Assembly (NCBI GenBank): GCA_016713505.1
Contig: JADJPA010000001.1
Location: forward strand, 2,183,501 to 2,247,500
Reading direction: 5' to 3'
DNA length: 64,000 nucleotides
Origin: Candidatus Competibacteraceae bacterium
GTDB taxonomy: Bacteria > Pseudomonadota > Gammaproteobacteria > Competibacterales > Competibacteraceae
Shown here: positions 30,186 through 37,671 of the stretch, one piece after another
Numbering within the stretch: position 1 is the first letter of the stretch
Layout: each line of letters begins with the position of its first letter
Program-made: the position numbers and the translations under genes
The notes under the pieces: model-generated
What the model was told of the DNA's origin: nothing
What the model saw: the letters and a program-made list of their open reading frames with translations, nothing else
The model's database searches: none

Positions 30186-30467
30186 TCAGCGATCCGAATG
30201 ACCCAATGACCGCTCCGGCGCGATCAAATCGCGGAGCCGCTGCTTGACTTCCTTGGCCTCGGGAAAGCGCCCTTCCTGCTTGCGCGACCAGATCACGCGC
30301 TCGTCCGCCAGCCGGATCTCGAAAACGCCGCCCGTACCGGGCCGCAGCGCCACTTCCCCCAGCTCATCCTCGAAGGTGGTCAGCAGTTCTTGCGCCAGCC
30401 ATGCGGCGCGCAACAGCCACCGGCATTGCGTGCAATAGGTGATGCTCACTCGCGGTTTTGGTTCCAT
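30186..30467 (-). CDS. Rdx family (SelT/SelW/SelH-like) thioredoxin-fold protein
   Basis: The 93-residue protein starts MEPKPRVSITYCTQCRW and contains the CxxC redox motif (CTQC) early in the first strand-helix turn, as in selenoprotein W homologues with cysteine in place of selenocysteine. The ...GTGGVFEIRLADERVIWSRKQEGRFPEAKEVKQRLRD... part is typical of the family. A redox role is likely but the substrate is unknown. Its start overlaps the end of mtgA by 22 bp. Confidence 0.92.
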   Translation of the reverse strand: MEPKPRVSITYCTQCRWLLRAAWLAQELLTTFEDELGEVALRPGTGGVFEIRLADERVIWSRKQEGRFPEAKEVKQRLRDLIAPERSLGHSDR

Positions 30468-31240
30468 GCTTGCGCCCTCAGCTTGTCGAGATAGGCCACC
30501 CCACCCAATTGCTCCATTTGCCGCTCGATCCACCGCTGGCGTTTTACCACGTAAGCGGAAGGCTTATCCACCCGATAACGCATTGGATTGGGCAACACCG
30601 CCGCCAGCCGCACGGCCTCGCCCGCCGTCAAGCGCGCCGCTGGCTTGTTGAAAAAACGCCGGCTGGCCGCTTCCACCCCGAAGGTGTAATCCCCGAACTC
30701 GGCGATATTCAAATAAACTTCCAAAATCCGTTGCTTGGGCCAAAGCAGCTCCAACAGCACGGTGAACCAGGCTTCCAAGCCCTTGCGGATGAAACTGCGC
30801 CCCGACCAGAGAAACAGATTTTTGGCCACCTGCTGGCTGATGGTGCTGGCGCCGCGCAACGGTCGGCCTTCTTCCCGATCGTCCAGCGCCTCCTGAATTT
30901 CCACGAGGTCGAAACCGTAATGCGCGGGAAACCGTTGGTCTTCACCGGCGATCACCGCCAGCGCGGCATAGGGCGAGATCGCCGTCCACGGTGTCCAATC
31001 GTAGCGGACCGCACCGCCCTGCCCCGCCCACAACGCCTTGATTCCGTTTTGGACGATCACACTCGATGTCGGCAACGGCAACCAGCGCAACGTCAGAACC
31101 AGCAGCATCGAAGCCGCCACAAAGCCCGCCAACCCGCGCCAGAACCCGCGCCAGAGCCGGACCCCTCGGCTCGGTGTGGCCGCGGGCAGCCGTCGGGCGG
31201 CGTTGAAACGGAGTGGCCACCTCCACCGCCGTTTCCTCAA
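30446..31240 (-). CDS. mtgA: Monofunctional biosynthetic peptidoglycan transglycosylase
   Basis: MtgA is a GT51 enzyme that polymerises lipid II into glycan strands. After a basic N-terminus and one membrane span, the catalytic Glu lies in IAGEDQRFPAHYG, with GASTISQQVAKNLFL and VYLNIAEFGDYTFGVEAAS following. The chosen TTG start overlaps the flavodoxin stop as TTGA; the frame is open another 17 codons upstream, so a longer form is possible. The chosen form is 264 residues. Confidence 0.93.
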   Translation of the reverse strand: MRKRRWRWPLRFNAARRLPAATPSRGVRLWRGFWRGLAGFVAASMLLVLTLRWLPLPTSSVIVQNGIKALWAGQGGAVRYDWTPWTAISPYAALAVIAGEDQRFPAHYGFDLVEIQEALDDREEGRPLRGASTISQQVAKNLFLWSGRSFIRKGLEAWFTVLLELLWPKQRILEVYLNIAEFGDYTFGVEAASRRFFNKPAARLTAGEAVRLAAVLPNPMRYRVDKPSAYVVKRQRWIERQMEQLGGVAYLDKLRAQAWNQNRE

Positions 31241-31704
31241 AAGACCCCCCACGCCACCCCTGAAGCCATGGTTTCGCCCAAGTCCTCGCAAGACTGCAAA
31301 ATAGCGGCGTTCAGCTCGCCGCGGGCGATGATCGGATCGCAGACCGGTTTTAGCGGGTAGCCGCGCGCGATGCGCTCAATGCCGCTCAGGGCGCCAGCGC
31401 CATCATTGCCGGCGCTGATGAACACGGCATACGGCAGGCCGCTGATCCGGTCCTGCGCCGGATAATAGGTGCGATCCAAAAAATTTTTCAGCGCCCCGGA
31501 CATATAGCCGAAATTCTCCGGCGTACCCAGCAACAAGCCGTGCGCCCACAACAGATCGTCCAGACCGGCCCGCAACGCCATTTTCAGTCGCGTTTCGACC
31601 TCAACCACCCGCCGCGCGCCGCGCAGCACTGCCCTGGCCATGGTTCGGGTATGGCCGGTCTGGGAATGGTAAACGATCAGCAGGTGTTTGCGCGGTTCGG
31701 TCAC
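31237..31704 (-). CDS. Flavodoxin family protein / NAD(P)H-dependent FMN reductase-like
   Basis: The 155-residue product has the flavodoxin-like FMN-binding fold. The phosphate loop appears as YHSQTGHTRTMA, and the second loop as LLGTPENFGYMSGALKNFLDRT, typical of the WrbA/flavodoxin_5-like reductases. The start is a GTG with AGGA 8 nt upstream; an in-frame GTG 12 codons earlier lacks a good site. Its end overlaps the probable mtgA start. Electron partner and substrate are unknown. Confidence 0.87.
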   Translation of the reverse strand: MTEPRKHLLIVYHSQTGHTRTMARAVLRGARRVVEVETRLKMALRAGLDDLLWAHGLLLGTPENFGYMSGALKNFLDRTYYPAQDRISGLPYAVFISAGNDGAGALSGIERIARGYPLKPVCDPIIARGELNAAILQSCEDLGETMASGVAWGVF

Positions 31705-31803
31705 GACAGCATCCTTCCGGTCATGTACTTGCCGCGCCACGGAATTTCCGCTATGGTTGCGGGTCTTTTACAATAGCTAAGAACGGTTGATCAGCGAGGT
31801 AGT

Positions 31804-32022
31804 ATGTCGAAAGAAGACCATATCGAAATGGAAGGCACCGTAGTCGATACCCTGCCTAACACCATGTTCAGGGTAAAATTGGAAAACGGTCATGTGGTTA
31901 CGGCGCATATTTCCGGCCGGATGCGCAAGCACTACATCCGCATCCTGACCGGCGACAAGGTCAAGGTGGAACTGACCCCTTATGATTTGAGCAAGGGGCG
32001 CATCACCTATCGCGGGCGTTGA
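31804..32022 (+). CDS. infA: Translation initiation factor IF-1
   Basis: The 72-residue S1-like OB-fold protein is IF-1: MSKEDHIEMEGTVVDTLPN and SGRMRKHYIRILTGDKVKVE are diagnostic. IF-1 binds the ribosomal A site during initiation. It sits next to clpA in convergent orientation, as in many gammaproteobacteria. Confidence 0.98.
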   Translation: MSKEDHIEMEGTVVDTLPNTMFRVKLENGHVVTAHISGRMRKHYIRILTGDKVKVELTPYDLSKGRITYRGR

Positions 32023-32109
32023 ACGCTCCGCCATCGCCTGCTTCCCCCCTGAAACGCCAGCCATCAATCCTTCCTTGCGCCGGGTTGCCGCCTGCAGCCG
32101 CGTTTCGAC

Positions 32110-34359
32110 CTACGGCACCGCTTCTTCTTCGGCAATTTCCACTTGCAGGTCGCCATCGCGCACGGTGACGGCGACATGACCGCCGTTCACCAGCCGGCCA
32201 AACAGCAATTCCTCGGCCAGCTTCCGCTTGATGTTTTCCTGAATGATCCGCGCCATCGGCCGCGCGCCCATCTTGGGATCGTAACCGTGATCGGCCAGCC
32301 AAGCCCGCCCCGCCCGATCCACTTCCACGGTGACTTTCTTGGATTCCAACTGAGCTTCCAGTTCGATCAAGAATTTGTCGACCACTTGCGCGATGGTGAC
32401 CGGCGTCAAGCCTTTGAATTGGACGATGGCGTCCAGCCGGTTGCGGAACTCCGGCGAGAACAGCCGTTTGATCGCTTCCATGCCGTCCGTGCTGTGATCC
32501 TGCATCGTAAAACCGATCGAGGGCCGGTCCATTTGCTCGGCGCCGGCGTTGGTGGTCATGACGACGATGACGTTGCGAAAATCCGCCTTGCGGCCGTTGT
32601 TGTCGGTCAGGGTGCCGTGGTCCATCACCTGCAACAGTAGGTTGAATACATCGGGATGCGCCTTTTCGACCTCGTCCAACAGCAACACCGCGTGCGGGTG
32701 CTTGAGAATGGCGTCGGTCATCAGGCCGCCCTGATCGAAACCGACGTAGCCGGGCGGCGCGCCGATCAACCGCGAGACGGTGTGCCGTTCCATGTATTCG
32801 GACATATCGAAACGAATCAGCTCGATGCCCATGATCCGGGCGAGCTGGCGGGTAACCTCGGTCTTGCCGACCCCGGTCGGGCCGGCGAACAGGAAAGAGC
32901 CGATCGGCTTCTGTTCGTTGCCCAAGCCGGCGCGCGCCATCTTGATGGCGTTGGCCAGCATGTCGATGGCCTCGTCCTGACCGAACACCACCAATTTGAG
33001 ATCCCGCTCCAAATTACGCAGCACGTCCTTGTCCGAGGATGAGACCGTCTTGGGCGGAATGCGGGCGATCTTGGCGATGATGGTTTCGACATCGATCACG
33101 TTGATCACTTTCTTACGCTTGGCGACCGGCAGCAACCGCTGGCTGGCACCGGCTTCGTCGATCACATCGATGGCCTTATCGGGCAGATGGCGGTCGTTGA
33201 TATAGCGCGCCGACAGCTCCACCGCCGCCCGCAACGCCTTATCGGCATACTTGACGTCGTGGTGCTCCTCGAACCGGGTCTTGAGGCCGCGCAAAATCTG
33301 ATAAGTTTCCTCGATGGACGGCTCGGACACGTCGATTTTCTGGAAGCGCCGGGCCAGCGCCCGGTCTTTCTCGAAGATGCCGCGATATTCTTGATAGGTG
33401 GTCGAGCCGATGCATTTCAGATCGCCCGAGGCCAGCATCGGCTTGATCAGGTTGGAGGCATCCATTACCCCGCCGGAAGCCGCGCCGGCGCCGATGATGG
33501 TATGAATCTCGTCGATGAACAGGACCGCATTCCGCTCCTTGCGCAGTTGCGCCAACACCGATTTCAGCCGCTTTTCAAAATCGCCACGATATTTGGTGCC
33601 CGCCACCAGGGAACCTAAATCCAGCGCATAAATAGTGGCGTTGCGCAGCACGTCCGGCACTTCGCCATCCACGATCATCTTGGCCAGCCCCTCGGCGATG
33701 GCGGTCTTGCCGACTCCGGCCTCGCCGACGAACAGCGGATTGTTCTTGCGCCGCCGGCACAGGATCTGCACGGTGCGCTCGACCTCCTCACGGCGACCGA
33801 TCAAGGGATCGATGCGGCCTTGCCGGGCCATTTCATTGAGGTTGGAGGCAAAGTTTTCCAGCGGCTTGGCATTCTGGTTTTCGGTGTTCTCCTCGCTTTG
33901 CGGCGCGGCGGAATCCTGTTCGTCGGAATTTTTCGAAATGCCGTGGGAGATAAAATTCACCACGTCCAACCGGCTGATTTCCTGCTGCTTCAACAGATAC
34001 ACCGCCTGCGATTCCTGCTCCCCGAAGATCGCCACCAGCACGTTGGCGCCGGTCACTTCCTTGTTGCCGGAGGATTGCACGTGCAGCACCGCACGTTGCA
34101 GCACGCGTTGGAACCCCAGCGTCGGTTGGGTCTCGCGCGGGTCATCGGAGCTCAGCACCGGGGTGTTGTCGCGGATGAAGGTCTGCAAGTCACGTTTCAG
34201 CTTGTCCAGATGGGCGCCGCACGCCCGCAATACTTCGGAAGCCGCCGGATTGTCCAGCAGCGCCAACAACAAATGCTCCACGGTCATGAACTCATGGCGC
34301 CGATCTCGCGCCTCGCGGAAAGCAAGATTGATGGAAAATTCCAGATCCTTGCTTAACAT
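32110..34359 (-). CDS. clpA: ClpA, ATPase subunit of the ClpAP protease
   Basis: ClpA unfolds substrates and feeds them to ClpP. The 749-residue protein has the N-terminal Clp_N repeats, D1 with Walker A GEAGVGKTA and Walker B VLFIDEIHT, and D2 with Walker A GPTGVGKTE and Walker B LLLDEVEKA. The length matches the family (758 in E. coli). It follows clpS by 35 bp, as expected since ClpS is its N-end rule adaptor. Confidence 0.98.
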   Translation of the reverse strand: MLSKDLEFSINLAFREARDRRHEFMTVEHLLLALLDNPAASEVLRACGAHLDKLKRDLQTFIRDNTPVLSSDDPRETQPTLGFQRVLQRAVLHVQSSGNKEVTGANVLVAIFGEQESQAVYLLKQQEISRLDVVNFISHGISKNSDEQDSAAPQSEENTENQNAKPLENFASNLNEMARQGRIDPLIGRREEVERTVQILCRRRKNNPLFVGEAGVGKTAIAEGLAKMIVDGEVPDVLRNATIYALDLGSLVAGTKYRGDFEKRLKSVLAQLRKERNAVLFIDEIHTIIGAGAASGGVMDASNLIKPMLASGDLKCIGSTTYQEYRGIFEKDRALARRFQKIDVSEPSIEETYQILRGLKTRFEEHHDVKYADKALRAAVELSARYINDRHLPDKAIDVIDEAGASQRLLPVAKRKKVINVIDVETIIAKIARIPPKTVSSSDKDVLRNLERDLKLVVFGQDEAIDMLANAIKMARAGLGNEQKPIGSFLFAGPTGVGKTEVTRQLARIMGIELIRFDMSEYMERHTVSRLIGAPPGYVGFDQGGLMTDAILKHPHAVLLLDEVEKAHPDVFNLLLQVMDHGTLTDNNGRKADFRNVIVVMTTNAGAEQMDRPSIGFTMQDHSTDGMEAIKRLFSPEFRNRLDAIVQFKGLTPVTIAQVVDKFLIELEAQLESKKVTVEVDRAGRAWLADHGYDPKMGARPMARIIQENIKRKLAEELLFGRLVNGGHVAVTVRDGDLQVEIAEEEAVP

Positions 34360-34394
34360 AACTCACACCTCGAATCGCGCTGGGGTGATGGGAT

Positions 34395-34721
34395 TCAAGC
34401 CTCTTCTAGGGTACATAACAACGGATGCTGGTGCCGGCGGGAGAACTCGTTCACCTGCGCTACCTTAGTTTCCGCAATATCATGAGTATAGACCCCGCAC
34501 ACCCCTCGACCACGAGTATGAACGTGCAACATGATTTGGGTCGCTTTCTCCCGGTTCATTGCGAAAAAATTCTCCAGAATCTGCACCACGAAATCCATCG
34601 GAGTATAGTCGTCATTCAGCAAAACCACCTTGTACAGTCGCGGCTGCTTCAGCTTGGGCTTGGCCGGTTCCACCACGAGGCCGCGATCTGGATGGGAAGA
34701 TGAGGACCGTTCCTGACTCAT
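34395..34721 (-). CDS. clpS: ATP-dependent Clp protease adaptor ClpS
   Basis: The 108-residue adaptor recruits N-degron proteins to ClpAP. The ligand-binding and ClpA-binding core is clear: YKVVLLNDDYTPMDFVVQIL, MNREKATQIMLHVHTRG and GVCGVYTHDIAETKV. I start at MSQERSSSSHPDRG, upstream of which the frame has no homology. The Ser-rich N-terminal extension is normal for ClpS. Confidence 0.97.
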   Translation of the reverse strand: MSQERSSSSHPDRGLVVEPAKPKLKQPRLYKVVLLNDDYTPMDFVVQILENFFAMNREKATQIMLHVHTRGRGVCGVYTHDIAETKVAQVNEFSRRHQHPLLCTLEEA

Positions 34722-34864
34722 GCCGCTCGTATTGCTTTTGCTGATGACGAATGAATGATATTCGGGCGCCTGACGGCGGCACAAGAACCCCTGTGCCGAC
34801 GGTTGTCATGGACTGACATTTAGATAATACGCGGCCTATAAGTTTCCTCAAGGGCCTTTCGCAT

Positions 34865-35524
34865 TTAAAAATCCGGGCGATGCGCAGACCCGTAACGTAC
34901 CTGATAATCGCGCATCGTTTTCAGGTAGGTCGCATGATTCGGCCGTTCGGCCAGATAAACCACCACGTCGTTCAGGCTGACGATACTGGTTACCGCGATG
35001 CCGTGGGCGCGCTCGACTTCCTGCACCGCCGACAGCTCGCCCTGGCCGCGCTCTTGCCGGTCCAACGCGATCAAAACACCCGCCGGAATAGCCTGGTGAG
35101 CGTTTAAAATATCCATCGTTTCGCGGATGGCGGTGCCGGCGGTGATGACATCATCCACGATCAGCACTCGACCCTGCAACGGCGCGCCGACGAGCGTTCC
35201 GCCTTCACCGTGATCCTTAGCTTCCTTGCGGTTGAAGCACCAAGGCAGGTCGCGGCCGTGCTGTTCGGCCAGCGCGATGGCGACCGCCGACACCAGCGGA
35301 ATGCCTTTGTAGGCCGGACCGAACAAGGTGTCGAATTGCAAGTCGGCAGCGGCGATGGCGGCGGCGTAGTACCGACCCAACCGCGCCAGCGCCGCGCCGC
35401 TGGCGAACGCGCCGGCGTTGAAAAAATAGGGGCTGATCCGCCCGGATTTCAGGGTAAATTCGCCAAAGCGCAGCACGCCCCGGCCGATGGCGAAATCGAG
35501 AAAGTCCCGCTGATAGTCTCGCAT
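34865..35524 (-). CDS. pyrE: Orotate phosphoribosyltransferase
   Basis: PyrE makes OMP from orotate and PRPP in UMP synthesis. The 219-residue product starts MRDYQRDFLDFAIGRG; the PRPP-binding motif is VLIVDDVITAGTA, with FGPAYKGIPL earlier. It diverges from the exonuclease III gene, an arrangement conserved in Pseudomonas-like genomes; the 82-bp gap must hold both promoters. Confidence 0.97.
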   Translation of the reverse strand: MRDYQRDFLDFAIGRGVLRFGEFTLKSGRISPYFFNAGAFASGAALARLGRYYAAAIAAADLQFDTLFGPAYKGIPLVSAVAIALAEQHGRDLPWCFNRKEAKDHGEGGTLVGAPLQGRVLIVDDVITAGTAIRETMDILNAHQAIPAGVLIALDRQERGQGELSAVQEVERAHGIAVTSIVSLNDVVVYLAERPNHATYLKTMRDYQVRYGSAHRPDF

Positions 35525-35606
35525 GGTGGTTAATTCCGGCTTTGGAAAGATAAATCTCGTTATCATAACGCGCTTTATCACCCATTCAGTGGAGCATCAG
35601 CGTCTC

Positions 35607-36380
35607 ATGCGAGTCATCACGCTCAATGTCAACGGCATTCGATCCGCCGCTAGCAAGAGCCTTTATCCTTGGTTGAAGGAGCAAAAAGCGGATGTGGTCT
35701 GCTTGCAGGAGACCCGCGCGCAAAGCCAGCAGTTGCCCCCCGCGCATTACCATCCGGTCGGCTACCACTGCTCCTATCACGACGCCAAGCGCCGGGGCTA
35801 CAGCGGCGTCGCGCTGTACGCGCGGCGCGAGCCGGATGAGGTTCTGACCGGTTTGGGTTGGCCGGAATGCGATACGGAAGGCCGCTGGCTGGAAGCGCGC
35901 TTCAGCGCGCTCAGCGTGGTTTCCTTATATCTACCCTCCGGCTCCGCCAGCCCCGAACGGCAGGCGGTGAAATTCGACTTTCTGAAACGCTTGGTCAAAC
36001 CGCTCCAAGCGCTGCGCGCCAGCGGCCGCCACATCATCCTCTGCGGCGACTGGAACATCGCGCACCGGGAAATCGACCTGAAAAACTGGCGGGCCAACCG
36101 CAACCATTCCGGCTTTCTGCCCGAGGAACGCGCCTGGATGAGCAAATTGTTCGGTTCGCTGGGCTGGGTCGACGCCTTTCGGGTCGTCGATCCGCGCCCC
36201 GATCAATACACCTGGTGGTCGAACCGCGGCCGGGCGCGCGACAACAATGTCGGCTGGCGGATCGACTATCAAGTCATCACGCCGGGCTTGGCGAAAAAGG
36301 TGCGCGCCGCCGCCATCTACCGCGACCAGCGCTTTTCCGATCATGCGCCCCTGACGCTGGATTACGATTATGACTTCTGA
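35607..36380 (+). CDS. Exodeoxyribonuclease III (AP endonuclease family)
   Basis: The 257-residue enzyme belongs to the ExoIII/Xth family and should cut at abasic sites in base-excision repair. Visible catalytic regions are TLNVNGIRSA, VCLQETRA, GYSGVALYAR, LCGDWNIAHREIDLKN and RIDYQVITPGL, ending FSDHAPLTLDYDY with the catalytic Asp-His. It overlaps the start of the following transporter gene by 11 bp. Confidence 0.95.
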   Translation: MRVITLNVNGIRSAASKSLYPWLKEQKADVVCLQETRAQSQQLPPAHYHPVGYHCSYHDAKRRGYSGVALYARREPDEVLTGLGWPECDTEGRWLEARFSALSVVSLYLPSGSASPERQAVKFDFLKRLVKPLQALRASGRHIILCGDWNIAHREIDLKNWRANRNHSGFLPEERAWMSKLFGSLGWVDAFRVVDPRPDQYTWWSNRGRARDNNVGWRIDYQVITPGLAKKVRAAAIYRDQRFSDHAPLTLDYDYDF

Positions 36381-37671
36381 AACCGAGCGGCGCTCCGGCG
36401 GCGATATTCTGCGAATTTTTCTCAGCGGGCGGATGCTGGCCGCGCTGTTGATGGGCTTTTCCTCCGGCTTGCCGCTGCTACTGGCCACCGGATCGGTATT
36501 GCAGGCGTGGCTGAAGGAGGCCGGCGTCGATCTCGGCACCATCGGCTTGTTCGCGCTGGTCGGCTTGCCCTACACCCTGAAATTTCTGTGGGCGCCGCTG
36601 CTGGATCGTTTCGCTCCCATCGCCAGCATGGGCCGGCGGCGCGGCTGGCTGCTGCTGATCCAACTGACACTGATGGCGGCCATCGTCGGTTTGGGTTTTA
36701 CCGACCCTTATGAGAGTTTGCCGCTGGTCACGCTGGCGGCGTTTCTGGTGGCGTTCTTTTCCGCCTCGCAAGACATCGTGATCGATGCCTACCGGCGCGA
36801 ATCGTTGAGCGACGAGGAACAAGGCTTGGGCGCGTCGCTTTATGTCAACGGTTACCGAATCGGTTTGTTGCTGTCCTCCGGCGGCGGGTTGATCTTGGCC
36901 GACTTCATCCCCTTCTCCGCTGTATATTGGGTGATGGCGGCGGCGATGCTGCCCGGTCTGATCACGACGCTGTTTTGCGTCGAACCGCTGGTGCCGGCCG
37001 GCACGCCCCGCACTTTGCGCGAGGCGGTGGTGCAGCCGTTCGTGGAGTATTTCTCGCGCCAGGACGCCGCGCTGGTTTTGCTGTTCGTGCTGCTGTACAA
37101 GGTCGGCGAGATGATGGCGAGTCAAATGACCACGCCGTTTTATCTGGATCTCGGCTTTAGCAAGACCGAAATCGGCACCATCGTCAAATTGTTTGGTTTC
37201 TGGGCGACGGTGATCGGCGGTCTGCTCGGCGGCGTCTTGATATTGCGCCTGGGTCAATATCGCGCGCTGTGGCTGTTTGGGGTATTGCAGGCGATCGGCT
37301 TGATCGGCTTCGTGATTCTGGCGCGGCTCGGTCACAGTCTGCCGGGGCTGGCGCTGGCGATCACCAGCGAGAACCTGTTCAGCGGCATGGCGACCACGGC
37401 TTATGTGGCGTTCATGGCCACGCTCACCAACAAGAAATTCACCGCCACTCAGTACGCCTTGCTCAGCAGCCTAATGGGCATTCCCCGCGTGGTGGTCAAC
37501 ACTCCGACCGGCTATCTGGCCCAATGGCTGGGCTGGGAAGGCTTCTTTCTGTTTTGCATGGCGGCCACGGTGCCGGGCTTATGGCTACTGACCCGGTTTC
37601 GGAGTTGGATGGAGGCGGAACAGTCCGGGGCAATGCCGCAACCCGCCATCGCCAAAACCGGCGGCCGCTAA
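36370..37671 (+). CDS. ampG: AmpG-type muropeptide MFS transporter
   Basis: The 433-residue membrane protein has ~12 hydrophobic segments and AmpG-specific features: GFSSGLPLLL, LPYTLKFLWAPLLDRF and SASQDIVIDAYRRE. AmpG imports GlcNAc-anhydroMurNAc peptides for cell-wall recycling and indirectly controls ampC-type responses. Its start overlaps the exonuclease gene, and its stop directly abuts the stop of the convergent acetyltransferase gene with no base between. Confidence 0.92.
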   Translation: MTSETERRSGGDILRIFLSGRMLAALLMGFSSGLPLLLATGSVLQAWLKEAGVDLGTIGLFALVGLPYTLKFLWAPLLDRFAPIASMGRRRGWLLLIQLTLMAAIVGLGFTDPYESLPLVTLAAFLVAFFSASQDIVIDAYRRESLSDEEQGLGASLYVNGYRIGLLLSSGGGLILADFIPFSAVYWVMAAAMLPGLITTLFCVEPLVPAGTPRTLREAVVQPFVEYFSRQDAALVLLFVLLYKVGEMMASQMTTPFYLDLGFSKTEIGTIVKLFGFWATVIGGLLGGVLILRLGQYRALWLFGVLQAIGLIGFVILARLGHSLPGLALAITSENLFSGMATTAYVAFMATLTNKKFTATQYALLSSLMGIPRVVVNTPTGYLAQWLGWEGFFLFCMAATVPGLWLLTRFRSWMEAEQSGAMPQPAIAKTGGR